This document shows, in pieces, positions 45,394 through 57,005 of a DNA stretch of 64,000 nucleotides; positions within the stretch are counted from its first letter, which is position 1; every line of letters starts with the position of its first letter. This stretch comes from Dyella halodurans (lineage in GTDB: Bacteria > Pseudomonadota > Gammaproteobacteria > Xanthomonadales > Rhodanobacteraceae). The stretch spans positions 62,001 to 126,000 of the forward strand of contig NZ_JAPDPF010000001.1 of assembly GCF_026283925.1 (NCBI RefSeq), in the 5' to 3' direction. The notes under the pieces are model-generated. The model was given only the letters and a program-made list of their open reading frames with translations, did not search any database and was not told the origin of the DNA. Both the position numbers and the translations under genes were made by a program.

Positions 45394-46317
45394 ATGGCCG
45401 AGCAGTTGCGGCACATCCCGGTGATGCTGGGTGAAGCAGTGGAGGGACTCGCCGTGTGGGAAGGCGGGCGTTATCTCGATGGCACCTTCGGACGGGGCGG
45501 TCACGCCCGGGCCGTGCTGTCGCGTCTCGGTCCCGATGGTCGCCTGCTGCTGATGGATCGCGACCCCCAGGCCATCGCCACGGCGCAGGCCGAGTTTGCC
45601 GCCGATCCGCGCGTATCGATCCGTCACGCCAATTTCTCCAGCATGGCCGAGTGGGACGAAACCGCCGGCGGCCTGGACGGCATCCTGCTCGACCTGGGCG
45701 TGTCCTCACCGCAGCTGGACGAAGCCGCACGCGGCTTCAGCTTCATGGCCGATGCGCCGCTGGACATGCGCATGGACACCACTCAGGGCGAAAGCGCCGC
45801 GGATTTCCTCGCCCATGCCGGCGATCGCGAGATCGCCGACGTGTTGTGGGTGTTTGGCGAGGAGCGCTTCAGTCGCAAGATTGCGCGGGCCATCGTCGAG
45901 GACCGTGCTGAAAACCCGATCACCCGCACCGGCCAGCTGGCCGCGCTGATCGAGCGCGTGGTGGGTCGCCGCGAACCGGGCAAGCATCCGGCCACGCGCA
46001 GCTTTCAGGCCCTGCGCATCCACGTGAATGGCGAGCTGGACGCGCTGGCGACAGGCCTCGACGCGGCCTTGTCGCTGCTCAAGGTGGGCGGCCGCCTGTC
46101 GGTGATCAGCTTCCACTCGCTGGAGGATCGCGCGGTCAAGCTGTTCATCCGCGACCACTCCGGCCGCGTGCAAGGCAGCCGCCGTGGCCCGCCGGTGGCG
46201 GCGGCACCCGCCCGCCTGGCTGCGGTGGGCAAGGCGCAGTTTCCTTCCGATGCCGAGTTGTCCGTCAATCCGCGCTCCCGTTCGGCGGTGCTGCGCGTGG
46301 CGGAGAAACTCGGATGA
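45394..46317 (+). CDS. rsmH: 16S rRNA N4-cytidine C1402 methyltransferase
   Basis: 307 residues. The start [22 protein letters not shown] site [46 protein letters not shown] and the C-terminal [12 protein letters not shown] are all RsmH hallmarks. It methylates N4 of C1402 in 16S rRNA. ATG 45394 follows GGGAG; the longer frame overlapping mraZ is not used. It overlaps ftsL by four bases. Confidence 0.96.
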   Translation: MAEQLRHIPVMLGEAVEGLAVWEGGRYLDGTFGRGGHARAVLSRLGPDGRLLLMDRDPQAIATAQAEFAADPRVSIRHANFSSMAEWDETAGGLDGILLDLGVSSPQLDEAARGFSFMADAPLDMRMDTTQGESAADFLAHAGDREIADVLWVFGEERFSRKIARAIVEDRAENPITRTGQLAALIERVVGRREPGKHPATRSFQALRIHVNGELDALATGLDAALSLLKVGGRLSVISFHSLEDRAVKLFIRDHSGRVQGSRRGPPVAAAPARLAAVGKAQFPSDAELSVNPRSRSAVLRVAEKLG

Positions 46318-46586
46318 AGGTCCTCGGCGGCATCTTCATGCTGATCCTCATCGCGGCGGTGCTGTCCAGCGCCATTGCCGTGGTGTGGACGCGCCATGAG
46401 AGCCGCGTGCTGTTTGTCGAACTGACCCGTCTGCAGGACCAGCGCGACGACCTCAATATCGAATACGGCAAGCTGGAGCTGGAGCAGGCCACCTGGGCCG
46501 AGCCGCGTCGCGTCGATGACGAGTCGCGGCAGAAGCTCGGCATGGTCAATCCCAAGCCGCAAGACATCCAGCTGGTGCGCCGATGA
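46314..46586 (+). CDS. ftsL: Cell division protein FtsL
   Basis: 90 residues. A very short cytoplasmic tail, one membrane helix ([21 protein letters not shown]) and a periplasmic leucine-zipper-like coiled coil ([27 protein letters not shown]). It forms a complex with FtsB and FtsQ and activates FtsW/FtsI at the septum. ATGA overlaps occur on both sides. Confidence 0.93.
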   Translation: MKVLGGIFMLILIAAVLSSAIAVVWTRHESRVLFVELTRLQDQRDDLNIEYGKLELEQATWAEPRRVDDESRQKLGMVNPKPQDIQLVRR

Positions 46587-48397
46587 AGCCGCGCCCGCGT
46601 ACGAGCGCCCATCCCACTCGCCGCCGCAACGCGGCCCCGAGCACGCGCCGTCGCATGGTGGTGGTGGCGGTGGTGCTGGGCCTGGCCTCGCTGGGCCTGG
46701 TGGCGCGCGCCTTCGATCTGCAGGTGGTGCGCAAGGAGTTCTATCAGAACCAGGGCGATGCGCGCTTCCTGCGCGAGGTGCCGATCGCGGTTTCGCGCGG
46801 CACCATCTTCGATCGCAATGGCGAGCCGCTGGCTGTGTCGACGCCGGTGGTTTCCATCTGGGCGAATCCGGCCGAGCTGCTGGACAACGAGGATCGCCTG
46901 CCGAAACTGGCCGCCGCCATCGGCATGGATGCTGGCGCGCTGAAGGAATACCTGGCGCAGCGCTCGGAGAAGGAGTTCGTCTATCTGAAGCGGCAGATGT
47001 CGCCGGATGCCGCGCAGGTGGTGCTGGACCTGGGTGTGCCGGGCGTCAATGGCCAGCGCGAATTCCGCCGCTTCTATCCTTCGGGTCCGGTGACCGCGCA
47101 CGTGCTCGGCTTCACCAATATCGACGACCACGGCCAGGAAGGCCTGGAGCTGGCCTTCGACGACTGGCTGGCCGGCAAGAAGGGCGCCAAGCGCGTCATC
47201 CGCGATCGCATGGGCCATGTGGTGGAGGATGTCGAGCTGGTGCGCGCGCCGCAGCCGGGCCGCGACATCACGCTCAGCATCGATCGGCGCATCCAGTTCC
47301 TCGCCTACAACGAGCTCAAGAACACCATCGAGCAGTCGGATTCCGACTCCGGCTCCATGGTGATCATCGACGTGCGCAATGGCGAAGTGCTGGCCATGGT
47401 GAACTGGCCGACCTATAACCCCAATGCCCTGCGCGGCAGCAATCCGTCCAGCCGCCGCAACCGCGCGATGACCGACGTGGTCGAGCCGGGCTCCACCATC
47501 AAGCCGTTCGTGATGGCGGCCGCGCTGTCCAGCGGCAAGTACACGCCCACCGGCCCGCTGGTGGACACCGGCAACGGGCACTTCTTCTATATCTCGCATG
47601 ACATCCGCGACACCCATGCCAACGGCATGCTGTCACCCACCGGCATCCTCGCCAAATCCAGCAATATCGGCGCGGCGAAGGTGGCGATGACGCTGGATAC
47701 CGGCCTGTTGTACGAGACCTATCGTGGCTTTGGTTTTGGCAACAGCACCAACAGCGGCTTTCCGGGCGAGGCCTCGGGCTACCTGAAGCCGGGCAAGAGC
47801 TGGGGCATGCTGGAAAAGGCCATCCTGGCCTACGGCTACGGTCTCAACGTGACGCCGCTGCAGCTGGCGAACGGCTACGCCACCATCGCCGACGACGGCG
47901 TCATGCATCTGCCCACCTTCGTGAAGGGCTCGGACAACGAGGCCAAGCAGATCATCGATCCGAAGATCGCCAAAGAACTGGTGCAGATGATGGTCTCGGT
48001 GACCCAGCCCGGCGGCACCGCGGCACCGTATACCTGGATCGCCAACTACGGCGTGGCCGGCAAGACCGGCACTGCGCACAAGGCCAGTGCCGGTGGCTAT
48101 TCGAAGAACAACTACAGCGCGGCCTTCGCCGGCATCGTGCCCGCATCCGATCCGCGCATGGCGGCGGTGGTGGTGATCGACAACCCGAAGAAGGGCAGCT
48201 ACTACGGCGCGCTGGTATCCGGCCCGGTCTTCGCCAAGGTCATGGATGGCGCGCTGCGCCTGATGGACGTGCCCCCGGACAACATCGGTCGGTGGTATGT
48301 CGGCGGACCGTTGCAAGGACAGAACGGCCTGACCGGGAGCAAGCCCCCCGTGGTGGAGACCGTCGACGATTCGCCGGTCGAAGGGGAGACGCCATGA
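46583..48397 (+). CDS. ftsI: Peptidoglycan transpeptidase FtsI (PBP3)
   Basis: 604 residues. N-terminal membrane helix (about 22-42), PBP dimer domain, then the transpeptidase domain with STIK (SxxK, in VVEPGSTIKPF), SSN (SxN, in LAKSSNIGAAK) and KTG (in VAGKTGTAHK). It cross-links septal peptidoglycan with FtsW. It overlaps ftsL and murE by four bases each. Confidence 0.97.
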   Translation: MKPRPRTSAHPTRRRNAAPSTRRRMVVVAVVLGLASLGLVARAFDLQVVRKEFYQNQGDARFLREVPIAVSRGTIFDRNGEPLAVSTPVVSIWANPAELLDNEDRLPKLAAAIGMDAGALKEYLAQRSEKEFVYLKRQMSPDAAQVVLDLGVPGVNGQREFRRFYPSGPVTAHVLGFTNIDDHGQEGLELAFDDWLAGKKGAKRVIRDRMGHVVEDVELVRAPQPGRDITLSIDRRIQFLAYNELKNTIEQSDSDSGSMVIIDVRNGEVLAMVNWPTYNPNALRGSNPSSRRNRAMTDVVEPGSTIKPFVMAAALSSGKYTPTGPLVDTGNGHFFYISHDIRDTHANGMLSPTGILAKSSNIGAAKVAMTLDTGLLYETYRGFGFGNSTNSGFPGEASGYLKPGKSWGMLEKAILAYGYGLNVTPLQLANGYATIADDGVMHLPTFVKGSDNEAKQIIDPKIAKELVQMMVSVTQPGGTAAPYTWIANYGVAGKTGTAHKASAGGYSKNNYSAAFAGIVPASDPRMAAVVVIDNPKKGSYYGALVSGPVFAKVMDGALRLMDVPPDNIGRWYVGGPLQGQNGLTGSKPPVVETVDDSPVEGETP

Positions 48398-49866
48398 GCG
48401 CGCGCCTCGACCAGTTGCTCAAGGGCATCGCCGACACCCCGGGTGTCGGCGATATCGTCGTTTCGGGCCTGGCGCTGGACTCGCGTCAGGTGCGTCCTGG
48501 CGATGCGTTCTTTGCGCTGCGTGGCACGCGCGGGCATGGCATCAGCTTTGCCGAGGGTGCCGTCGCCCGCGGCGCGCGTGTCGTATTGGCCGAAGCGCCG
48601 GCTGACCAGGCGCCGCCGATGGATGTGCCGGTACTGTGGGTGGACGGCTTGCATGGCAAGGTGGGCGAGATCGCTGCGCGCTTCTTCGGGCGTCCGTCCG
48701 AGTCGCTGCGCGTGATCGGCGTGACTGGCACCAACGGCAAGACCTCCACCGTGCAGTTGCTGGCCCAGGCGCTGGAGCATCTGGGCCATCGCGCGGCCAC
48801 CATCGGCACCCTGGGCGCCGGCTTGCATGGCCGCATCAGCGAAGGTGAGCGCACGACGCCTGATGCAATCAGCGTGCAGGGGCTGCTGGCGTCGTTCCGC
48901 GACGAGGGCGCCACCCACGTGGCGATGGAAGTGTCCTCGCACGCGCTGGAGCAAGGCCGCGTGGCGGCCGTGGCGTTCGAGATGGCCGCCTTCACCAACC
49001 TCACCCGCGACCATCTCGACTACCACGGCAGCATGGAAGCCTATGGTGAAGCCAAGGCCAAGCTGTTCGCCTGGCCGTCGCTGCACGCTGCCGCCATCAA
49101 TATTGATGATGCCTTTGGTCGTCAGCTTGCCGACCGCCTGCCGGCGGACGTGCGCGCGCTGCGCCTGAGCGCCGAAGGCGATGCGGCAGCGGATCTTCGT
49201 GCCGTCGATGTCAGCACGTCAGCTGAAGGCCTCTCCTTCGAGCTGCAGACGCCGTGGGGCACCCATGCTGTGCGCAGCCGTCTGCTTGGCCGCTTCAACG
49301 TCGCCAATCTGTTGACGGTGGTCGCGTGCCTGGGTGCGCTGGGTGAAGCGTTCGAGCCTATCGTCGCGGCCATCGAGGCCTTGCAGCCGATCAACGGCCG
49401 CATGAACCGCCTCGGCGGCGTCGAGGGCCTGCCGCTGGTCGTGGTGGATTACGCCCACACGCCGGACGCGCTGGAGCAGGCGCTCACCGCGCTGCGAGCG
49501 CATTGCGAAGGTCGCCTGATCTGCGTGTTCGGCTGCGGCGGCGAGCGTGATGCCGGCAAGCGGCCGGAGATGGGCGCGATTGCGGAGCGCCTGGCCGACC
49601 AGATCATCATTACCGACGACAACCCGCGTGGCGAAGACGGCGACGTCATCGTGGCGCAGATCGTTGCCGGGCTCCGTCAGCCGGCGACGGCGACGGTCGA
49701 GCGCGATCGCGCGGTGGCCATCGACCGCGCCCTTGCCCTTGCCGCCGCCGGCGACGTGGTGCTGATCGCCGGCAAGGGGCATGAGACCTACCAGGAGGGC
49801 GCTGCCGGCAAGCGACCGTTTGACGATCTTGCCGTGGCTCGCCACGTACTGGAGGCACGCGCATGA
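48394..49866 (+). CDS. murE: UDP-MurNAc-tripeptide synthetase, meso-DAP adding
   Basis: 490 residues. Mur ligase with the ATP loop GVTGTNGKTSTVQ and the DNPR motif (TDDNPRGED) that marks meso-diaminopimelate specificity, so the peptidoglycan is of the usual Gram-negative type. It adds the third residue to UDP-MurNAc-L-Ala-D-Glu. Start ATG 48394 overlaps the ftsI stop; earlier frame starts are inside ftsI. Confidence 0.96.
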   Translation: MSARLDQLLKGIADTPGVGDIVVSGLALDSRQVRPGDAFFALRGTRGHGISFAEGAVARGARVVLAEAPADQAPPMDVPVLWVDGLHGKVGEIAARFFGRPSESLRVIGVTGTNGKTSTVQLLAQALEHLGHRAATIGTLGAGLHGRISEGERTTPDAISVQGLLASFRDEGATHVAMEVSSHALEQGRVAAVAFEMAAFTNLTRDHLDYHGSMEAYGEAKAKLFAWPSLHAAAINIDDAFGRQLADRLPADVRALRLSAEGDAAADLRAVDVSTSAEGLSFELQTPWGTHAVRSRLLGRFNVANLLTVVACLGALGEAFEPIVAAIEALQPINGRMNRLGGVEGLPLVVVDYAHTPDALEQALTALRAHCEGRLICVFGCGGERDAGKRPEMGAIAERLADQIIITDDNPRGEDGDVIVAQIVAGLRQPATATVERDRAVAIDRALALAAAGDVVLIAGKGHETYQEGAAGKRPFDDLAVARHVLEARA

Positions 49867-51233
49867 TGCGCCTGAGCGCCATCGCCCTGTGGACCCGCGG
49901 CCGCTTGAACAGCGCCGATATGGACGTGACCGGCGTCGCCATCGACACCCGCAAGCTGAAGCAGGGCGACCTGTTCGTGGCGATCAAGGGCGAGCGGGTC
50001 GACGGTCATGACTACCTCGACGAGGCCATGGCGCGCGGTGCCGTGGCAGCGCTGGTCACGCGCAAGGTGGAATCGGCCCTGCCGCAGGTCTTGGTGGACG
50101 ATACCGAGCTGGCGCTGGGTGACTTGGCGAGCGCAGTGCGGGCGCAGAGCAATGTGCGCGTCATCGGCATCACCGGTTCCAACGGCAAGACCACGGTGAA
50201 GACGCTCACGGCGTCGATCCTGTCGCGTCACGGTCGCATCCACGTCAATGCCGGCAATTACAACAACGAACTGGGTTTGCCACTGACCCTGCTGTCCATG
50301 CCGCAGGACACCCAGTTCGCGGTGCTCGAAATGGGTGCAGGCAAGCCGGGCGATATCGCCTATCTCGCTGCCATCGCACGGCCCGATATCGGCCTCGTCA
50401 ACACCATTGCGCCCGCGCATCTTGAGCGGATGGGTAGCGTGGAAGGCGTCGCCGAGACCAAGGGCGCGCTGTACCAGGCCTTGCCGGTCGACGGCGTGGC
50501 GATCATCAATGCGGACGATGCGTTCGCCAGCTTCTTCGCAGGGCTGGCAGGCACGCGCCGCCAGTTGCGTTTCGGGCTGGACCACAAGGCCGACGTCGGC
50601 GCGGACATCCTCGAGCAACGCGTGGACGGTTCACGCTTCGTGCTGAGCACGCCGCTGGGCGACGCCGAAGTGATGCTGCCGCTGGCAGGTCGCCACAACA
50701 TTGCCAACGCACTCGCCGCCGCGTCGATTGCGCTCGCGCTCGAGGTGCCGCTGCACGCCATCGTCGCTGGTCTCGAACAGGTGCCAGGTGTCGCCGGCCG
50801 GTTGCAACTCGAGCACATGCCCGGCAACTGGACCTTGATCGACGACAGCTACAACGCCAATCCCGGTTCGGTCGGTGCCGCCATCGATACGCTGGCCCTG
50901 GCGGACGGCGAACGCTGGCTGGTGCTGGGCGATATGGCCGAGCTTGGCGAGAACGCCGCGGCGCTGCATGCCGGTATCGGTGAGCACGCGCGCAAGCACG
51001 GCATCGACCGGCTGTTCGCCGTGGGTCCCTTGAGCGCTGCGGCGGTCAAGGCATTTGGCGAGGGCGGCGAACACTTCGCGGACAAGGCGGCGCTGGCCGC
51101 CGCGCTGAAGCAACAGGTACACGGCGGCGTCACCTGCCTGGTCAAGGGCTCGCGCTCGGCCGGGATGGATCAGGTGGTCGTCGCACTTCGCAACGACAAG
51201 GGTAAAGGGGAGGGCGCATCCGATGCTGCTTGA
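49863..51233 (+). CDS. murF: UDP-MurNAc-pentapeptide synthetase
   Basis: 456 residues. Mur ligase with ATP loop [28 protein letters not shown], and [15 protein letters not shown] in the C-terminal domain. It adds D-Ala-D-Ala to the UDP-MurNAc tripeptide. It overlaps murE by four bases and mraY by eleven. Confidence 0.96.
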   Translation: MMRLSAIALWTRGRLNSADMDVTGVAIDTRKLKQGDLFVAIKGERVDGHDYLDEAMARGAVAALVTRKVESALPQVLVDDTELALGDLASAVRAQSNVRVIGITGSNGKTTVKTLTASILSRHGRIHVNAGNYNNELGLPLTLLSMPQDTQFAVLEMGAGKPGDIAYLAAIARPDIGLVNTIAPAHLERMGSVEGVAETKGALYQALPVDGVAIINADDAFASFFAGLAGTRRQLRFGLDHKADVGADILEQRVDGSRFVLSTPLGDAEVMLPLAGRHNIANALAAASIALALEVPLHAIVAGLEQVPGVAGRLQLEHMPGNWTLIDDSYNANPGSVGAAIDTLALADGERWLVLGDMAELGENAAALHAGIGEHARKHGIDRLFAVGPLSAAAVKAFGEGGEHFADKAALAAALKQQVHGGVTCLVKGSRSAGMDQVVVALRNDKGKGEGASDAA

Positions 51234-52323
51234 ACTCGCAGGCTGGATGGCACGGGACTTCACCGCCCTGCACCTGTTTCAGTACATCACGTTCCGCACG
51301 ATCATGGCCGCGCTCACCGCGCTGTCGATGTCGCTGCTGTTTGGCCCGTTCCTGATCCGCAAGCTGGCCGAACTCAAGGCCGGCCAGGTAGTGCGCAAGG
51401 ATGGCCCGCAGACGCATTTGTCCAAGGCCGGCACGCCGACCATGGGCGGCGTGATGATCCTGCTGGCGGTGAGCATTTCCACCTTGTTGTGGACCGACCT
51501 GCACAATCGCTACGTGTGGCTGGTGCTGGCCGTGTTGCTCAGCTTCGGCGTGATCGGCTTCTACGACGACTACAAGAAGCTGGTGCTGAAGGACAGCCGC
51601 GGCCTGGCCTCGCGCTGGAAGTATTTCTGGCAGTCCGTGTTCGGCCTCGCTGCCGCGTTGTTCCTCTACTACACCGCCCCGCAGGCGACCGGCGTGCTGC
51701 CGGTGGCGGAGACGGCGTTGTACGTGCCGCTGTTCAAGCAGGTGGCACTGCCGCTGGGCGTGATGTTCGTGGTCGTCGCCTATTTCATGATCGTGGGCTT
51801 CTCCAATGCGGTGAATCTCACCGATGGCCTGGATGGCCTGGCCATCATGCCGACGGTGCTGGTGTCGGGTGCACTCGGTGTCTTTGCCTACCTGGCCGGC
51901 AACAAGGTGTTCTCGGAATACCTCGGCATTCCTTCGATTCCCGGTGCGGGCGAACTGGCGATCTTCTGTGGCGCGCTGTCCGGCGCTGGCCTGGGTTTCC
52001 TGTGGTTCAACACCTATCCGGCCCAGGTCTTCATGGGTGACGTTGGCGCCCTCGCCATCGGCGCGGCGCTCGCCGCCATCGCGGTGATCGTGCGCCAGGA
52101 GATCGTGCTGCTGATCATGGGTGGCGTGTTCGTGATGGAAACCGCCTCGGTGATGATCCAGGTGGCCAGCTTCAAGATGACCGGCAAGCGGGTATTCCGC
52201 ATGGCGCCGATCCATCACCACTTCGAGCTGAAAGGCTGGCCGGAGCCGCGCGTCATCGTGCGCTTCTGGATCATCAGCGTCGTGCTGGTGCTCATTGGTC
52301 TCGCCACGTTGAAGGTGCGCTGA
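51223..52323 (+). CDS. mraY: Phospho-MurNAc-pentapeptide translocase
   Basis: 366 residues and ten predicted helices. It transfers phospho-MurNAc-pentapeptide to undecaprenyl phosphate to make lipid I. Signatures are [13 protein letters not shown], the aspartate pair in [18 protein letters not shown] and the His loop [11 protein letters not shown]. It overlaps the murF end. Confidence 0.97.
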   Translation: MLLELAGWMARDFTALHLFQYITFRTIMAALTALSMSLLFGPFLIRKLAELKAGQVVRKDGPQTHLSKAGTPTMGGVMILLAVSISTLLWTDLHNRYVWLVLAVLLSFGVIGFYDDYKKLVLKDSRGLASRWKYFWQSVFGLAAALFLYYTAPQATGVLPVAETALYVPLFKQVALPLGVMFVVVAYFMIVGFSNAVNLTDGLDGLAIMPTVLVSGALGVFAYLAGNKVFSEYLGIPSIPGAGELAIFCGALSGAGLGFLWFNTYPAQVFMGDVGALAIGAALAAIAVIVRQEIVLLIMGGVFVMETASVMIQVASFKMTGKRVFRMAPIHHHFELKGWPEPRVIVRFWIISVVLVLIGLATLKVR

Positions 52324-52325
52324 CG

Positions 52326-53564
52326 ATGCTCTTCGACACCACCCAGGCCAAACGACGACAGGGACCCCGCGGCAGCTTCGACATGCCGCTGGTGATCGCG
52401 CTCGTCGGTCTGGCGAGCGTTGGCGTGGTGATGGTGACCTCCAGCTCGATCGCAGTGGCCGACAGCCAGCACATCGGTGCGTTCTATTTCTTGAAGAAGC
52501 ACCTGTTGTTCCTGGGCCTCGGCGTCGTCTTCGCCGTGATGGCCATGCGCACCGAGCTGAAGCTGTTGGAAAAGAATGCCTACCTGCTGCTCGGCGCTGC
52601 GGTGCTTTTGCTCCTGCTGGTGTTCGTGCCCGGCATCGGCGCACGCATCAACGGCGCGCGTCGATGGCTGCATCTCATTGTCACCACCTTCCAGCCGGTG
52701 GAAGCGGTCAAGTTGATCCTGGTCGTGTATACGGCCAGCTACCTGGTGCGCCATCGGGAAAGCGTCGAGACCTCGTTCTGGGGTTTGTTCAAGCCGATCG
52801 TGGTCGCGGGAATGTTCGTGGTGCTGCTGTTGCTGCAACCGGACTTCGGTTCGGCGACGCTGATGATCGCGGTGACCATCGGCATGATCTGGCTCGGCGG
52901 TGCGAAGCCGGTGTATCTCGGTGGCATGGGCCTGCCGGTGGTGGCCTTGCTGTGGTTCGTGGCGAAGTTCGAACCCTATCGCATGCGCCGACTGACCTCG
53001 TTCATCGATCCGTGGGCGGATCCGTTCAACGACGGCTTCCAGCTCACCCAGTCGCTGATGGCGATCGGACGCGGTGAGTGGACCGGCGTGGGGCTGGGGT
53101 CGAGCGTGCTCAAGCTGTCCTATCTGCCCGAAGCGCATACCGACTTCATCTTCGCGGTGATCTCCGAGGAACTCGGCCTCGCCGGCATCCTGCTGGTCAT
53201 GGGCCTGTTCGCGCTGGCCGTGGGGCGCGGCCTGTACATGGGCCTCAAGGGCATGGAGATGGGGCAGCGCTTCGCCGGTTACGTCGCCTTCGGCATCTCC
53301 CTGATGCTGGGCGCGCAGACCATGGTGTCGATTGGCGTGAATCTCGGTGCGTTGCCGACCAAGGGTCTGACCTTGCCGTTGATCAGCTACGGCGGCTCCT
53401 CCATCGTGCTGACCTGCGCGATGGCCGGCGTACTGCTGCGCACCACCTACGAAATCAATCGCGCCATCGACGCGCGCCAGATGGCGGCGCGACTGCCGGC
53501 CAACGCCGTGCCCGATGCGAATACTGCAGCTGCCGTGCCTGCGCGCGAGGCGGTGACCGCATGA
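52326..53564 (+). CDS. ftsW: Septal peptidoglycan polymerase FtsW
   Basis: 412 residues, SEDS family with ten helices. Conserved segments are KKHLLFLGLGV, GARRWL near helix 3, QPDFGSATL, and the C-terminal GLTLPLISYGGSSIVL. It polymerises lipid II at the septum with FtsI. The start is two bases after the mraY stop and it overlaps murG by four. Confidence 0.96.
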   Translation: MLFDTTQAKRRQGPRGSFDMPLVIALVGLASVGVVMVTSSSIAVADSQHIGAFYFLKKHLLFLGLGVVFAVMAMRTELKLLEKNAYLLLGAAVLLLLLVFVPGIGARINGARRWLHLIVTTFQPVEAVKLILVVYTASYLVRHRESVETSFWGLFKPIVVAGMFVVLLLLQPDFGSATLMIAVTIGMIWLGGAKPVYLGGMGLPVVALLWFVAKFEPYRMRRLTSFIDPWADPFNDGFQLTQSLMAIGRGEWTGVGLGSSVLKLSYLPEAHTDFIFAVISEELGLAGILLVMGLFALAVGRGLYMGLKGMEMGQRFAGYVAFGISLMLGAQTMVSIGVNLGALPTKGLTLPLISYGGSSIVLTCAMAGVLLRTTYEINRAIDARQMAARLPANAVPDANTAAAVPAREAVTA

Positions 53565-54634
53565 GTGCGCAGGCTCCCGTGCTGATCATGGCCGGCGGCA
53601 CCGGCGGACATATTTTCCCCGGCCTGGCCGTGGCCGAGGCGCTGCAGGCCCAAGGCGTGCCGGTGGTGTGGCTGGGCGCGGAAGGCGGCATGGAAACGAA
53701 AGTGGTGCCGGTCCATGGCATCGAGCTGATCACCGTGCCGGTGGGCGGGCTGCGCGGCAAGGGCGTCAAGACCCGCCTGCTGGCGCCGTTGATGCTCGCG
53801 CGTGCGCTGATGGCATCGCTAGCCGTGCTGCGCCGGGTCAAGCCGCGCAGCGTGTTGTCGATGGGCGGCTATGTGGCCGGGCCGGGCGGTGTTGCCGCGC
53901 GGCTCACCCGCCGTCCGCTGCTGGTGCATGAGCAGAATCGCGTGGCCGGCTTCACCAATCGCAAGCTCGCCGGATTTGCCCAGCGCGTGCTGGCCGGCTT
54001 CAGCGACGCCTTGCCCGGCGCCGAGTGGGTGGGCAACCCGGTGCGCCGCGCGATCGCCGGCTTGCCGGCGCCGCGTGAGCGGATGGCTGCTCGCAGTGGT
54101 CGGTCGCGCCTGCTGGTGCTGGGCGGCAGCCTGGGCGCGCGTGCCTTGAATCTGGCGCTGCCGCAGGCACTGTCCCTGCTCGCGCCAGGGCAGCGACCCA
54201 AAGTGCTGCACCAGTGCGGCAACCGCGGCATCGACGAAGCACGCGCGGCCTATGCCAAGGCCGGCGTCGACGCGCAAATCGTGCCGTTTATCGAAGACAT
54301 GGCCGGCACCTATGCCTGGGCCGACCTTGCCGTATGCCGTGCGGGCGCCCTGACGCTGGCCGAGCTGACGGCTGCAGGGCTTGGCGCCGTGCTGGTGCCG
54401 TTCCCTTATGCGGTGGACGACCACCAGACCCGCAATGCCGAGGCGCTGGTCGCCACGGGTGCGGCCGAATTGATGCAGGAGCGAGATCTGGACGTACAGC
54501 AACTGGCGCAGCGCCTCGAGGCGTTGCTGGGAAATCGTGATCAGCTGGTGGCGATGGCCGAGGCCGCGCGCACGCTGGCCAAGCCCGATGCGGCCGCGGT
54601 GATCGCGCGCGCCTGCATGGAGGTGAGCGCATGA
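53561..54634 (+). CDS. murG: Lipid II synthase (GlcNAc transferase)
   Basis: 357 residues. GT-B glycosyltransferase that adds GlcNAc to lipid I. N-terminal GGTGGHIFPGLAVAEAL, then SMGGYVAGPGGVAARL, HEQNRVAGFTNR, GGSLGARALN, and the donor site CRAGALTLAELTAAG. Start ATG 53561 in an ATGA overlap with ftsW. Confidence 0.96.
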   Translation: MSAQAPVLIMAGGTGGHIFPGLAVAEALQAQGVPVVWLGAEGGMETKVVPVHGIELITVPVGGLRGKGVKTRLLAPLMLARALMASLAVLRRVKPRSVLSMGGYVAGPGGVAARLTRRPLLVHEQNRVAGFTNRKLAGFAQRVLAGFSDALPGAEWVGNPVRRAIAGLPAPRERMAARSGRSRLLVLGGSLGARALNLALPQALSLLAPGQRPKVLHQCGNRGIDEARAAYAKAGVDAQIVPFIEDMAGTYAWADLAVCRAGALTLAELTAAGLGAVLVPFPYAVDDHQTRNAEALVATGAAELMQERDLDVQQLAQRLEALLGNRDQLVAMAEAARTLAKPDAAAVIARACMEVSA

Positions 54635-56073
54635 CGCCGCGTCGCCTGCTCGCCCACGAAGACCTGATGACCACCTTCCGCCGCGTGCATTTCATCGGTA
54701 TCGGTGGCGTAGGCATGAGCGGTATCGCCGAAGTGCTGCACAACCTCGGCTATGCCGTGTCCGGCTCGGACCGCGCGAATTCGCCGACGGCGCAGCGACT
54801 GGCGCAGCTGGGTATCGTCGTGCACGTTGGCCATGCCGCGGAAAACCTCGGTGACTCCGACGTGGTGGTTACCTCGAGCGCGATCAGCGCCGACAACCCC
54901 GAGCTGGTTGCTGCGCGCGCCGCGCGCATCCCGGTGGTGCCGCGTGCGGAGATGCTGGGCGAGCTGATGCGTTTCCGTCGCGGCATCGCGATTGCCGGCA
55001 CGCATGGCAAGACCACCACCACCAGCCTGGTGGCGAGCGTGTTGGCCGAAGCGAATTACGATCCGACCTTCGTCATCGGCGGCCAGCTCAACGCCGCCGG
55101 CGCCAACGCGCGCCTGGGCACCGGCCAGTACATCGTGGCCGAGGCGGACGAGTCCGACGGATCGTTCCTGATGCTGTCGCCGGTGATCGCCGCGGTCACC
55201 AATATCGACGCGGACCACCTGGAAAACTACAACGGCGACTTCGCCCTGGTGAAGAAGGCCTTCAGCGACTTCCTGCACCGCCTGCCGTTCTACGGCCTGG
55301 CGGTGCTGTGCGTCGACGATCCGGAAGTCGCCGAGCTGGCCAAGTCCACCACGCGCCGCGTGATGAGTTACGGCATCGACACCCACGACGCCGACGTGCG
55401 CGCCAGCAACCTGTCGCAGCATGGCTTCGAAATGCATTTCGACCTGTGGCTGCCGGGCCGCAACGAAGCGCTGCGTATCAAACTCAACCTGCCGGGCCGT
55501 CACAACGTGCTGAACGCGCTGGCCGCCGCCACCATTGGCTGGCAGCTGGGCGTGGAAGCCGAGGCGATTGCCCACGCGCTGGAGAACTTCCAGGGCGTGG
55601 GACGTCGCTTCCATCGCCGGGGCGAGATCGCGCTCGACCAGGGCAAGGTCTTGCTGGTCGATGACTACGGCCATCACCCGCGCGAGCTGGCTGCCGTATT
55701 CGAGGCGGCCCGTGGCGGCTGGCCGGATCGCCGCCTGGTGGTCGGCTTCCAGCCGCATCGCTACAGCCGCACGCGCGACCTGCTGGACGACTTCGCCAAC
55801 GTGCTGGCTGAGGCCGACGTGCTGGTGCTGACCGATGTCTATCCGGCCGGCGAAGCGCCCATTGCCGGCGCGGACGGCCGTGCGCTGGCGCGCGCCGTGC
55901 GTGCGCGCGGCAAGGTCGATCCGGTGCTGATCGACCATCCGCGTGAACTGAAGACCACGCTGCCCGCGCTGCTGCGCGACGGCGATCTGTTGCTGCTGCT
56001 TGGCGCCGGCGATATCGGCGCAGCAGCGGTGGAACTGGCCCAGGCCGGTCAACTGAAGACGAGCAAACCATGA
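54631..56073 (+). CDS. murC: UDP-MurNAc-L-alanine ligase
   Basis: 480 residues. N-terminal Rossmann site [20 protein letters not shown] loop [23 protein letters not shown] and the C-terminal [13 protein letters not shown]. It adds L-Ala to UDP-MurNAc, the first peptide step. Overlaps murG and ddlB by four bases each. Confidence 0.97.
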   Translation: MTPRRLLAHEDLMTTFRRVHFIGIGGVGMSGIAEVLHNLGYAVSGSDRANSPTAQRLAQLGIVVHVGHAAENLGDSDVVVTSSAISADNPELVAARAARIPVVPRAEMLGELMRFRRGIAIAGTHGKTTTTSLVASVLAEANYDPTFVIGGQLNAAGANARLGTGQYIVAEADESDGSFLMLSPVIAAVTNIDADHLENYNGDFALVKKAFSDFLHRLPFYGLAVLCVDDPEVAELAKSTTRRVMSYGIDTHDADVRASNLSQHGFEMHFDLWLPGRNEALRIKLNLPGRHNVLNALAAATIGWQLGVEAEAIAHALENFQGVGRRFHRRGEIALDQGKVLLVDDYGHHPRELAAVFEAARGGWPDRRLVVGFQPHRYSRTRDLLDDFANVLAEADVLVLTDVYPAGEAPIAGADGRALARAVRARGKVDPVLIDHPRELKTTLPALLRDGDLLLLLGAGDIGAAAVELAQAGQLKTSKP

Positions 56074-57005
56074 GCAAGACGATTACCGATCCCGCACAGT
56101 TTGGCCGCGTCGCCGTGGTGATGGGTGGCAGCTCGGCCGAGCGCGAGGTGTCGCTCGACTCCGGCCGCAACGTGCTGGCTGCGTTGCAGGCACGTGGCGT
56201 CGATGCGCACGCCATCGACGGCATCCCGGCGCTGCTCGATGCCGTGCGCGCAGGGCACTTCGCCCGCGTGTTCAACATCCTGCACGGTGGCGGTGGCGAG
56301 AACGGCGAGCTGCAGGGCGCGCTGCAGTCGCTGCGCGTCCCATTCACCGGCTCGGGCGTGCTGGGCTCGGCGCTGTCGCTGGACAAGATCCGCGCGAAGC
56401 TGGTGTGGCAGGCCTTGGGCCTGCCGACGCCGCGCTTCAAGGCGCTGCCGCGCGGTGCCGACGTGCATGCCGCCGCACGCGAGATCGGCTTCCCGCTGAT
56501 CGTGAAGCCGGCCTGGGAAGGTTCCAGCGTCGGCGTCACGCGCGTATTCGACGAGAAGGATCTGGACGCAGCGGTGGAGCTTGCGCACAAGTACCCCGGC
56601 GACCTTCTGATGGAAACCCTGATCGAGGGCGGCGAATACACCGTCGGCATTCTCGACCGCCAGGTGCTGGCCACGATCAACATCGTGCCCAAGGGCGAGT
56701 ACTACGACTACAACGCCAAGTACATCGCCGAGGACACCCAGTACCTCGTGCCGGGCCTGCAAGGTGAGGCCGAGCGTGAGATGCAGGAGCTCGCGTTGCG
56801 CGCGTTCGATGCGCTGGCCTGCTCGGGCTGGGGCCGCGTCGACGTAATGCGCGACAAGCAGGGCCGCAACTGGCTGCTGGAAGTGAATACCGCGCCGGGC
56901 ATGACCTCGCATTCGCTGGTGCCCAAGGCCGCGGCCGTGGCGGGCATCGACTACCAGACCTTGTGCTGGCGCGTGCTGGAAACGAGCTTCCGGGAGGGCG
57001 TGTGA
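56070..57005 (+). CDS. ddlB: D-alanine:D-alanine ligase
   Basis: 311 residues, ATP-grasp fold. Motifs are [48 protein letters not shown] and [18 protein letters not shown]. It supplies D-Ala-D-Ala for MurF. It overlaps ftsQ at GTGA. Confidence 0.96.
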   Translation: MSKTITDPAQFGRVAVVMGGSSAEREVSLDSGRNVLAALQARGVDAHAIDGIPALLDAVRAGHFARVFNILHGGGGENGELQGALQSLRVPFTGSGVLGSALSLDKIRAKLVWQALGLPTPRFKALPRGADVHAAAREIGFPLIVKPAWEGSSVGVTRVFDEKDLDAAVELAHKYPGDLLMETLIEGGEYTVGILDRQVLATINIVPKGEYYDYNAKYIAEDTQYLVPGLQGEAEREMQELALRAFDALACSGWGRVDVMRDKQGRNWLLEVNTAPGMTSHSLVPKAAAVAGIDYQTLCWRVLETSFREGV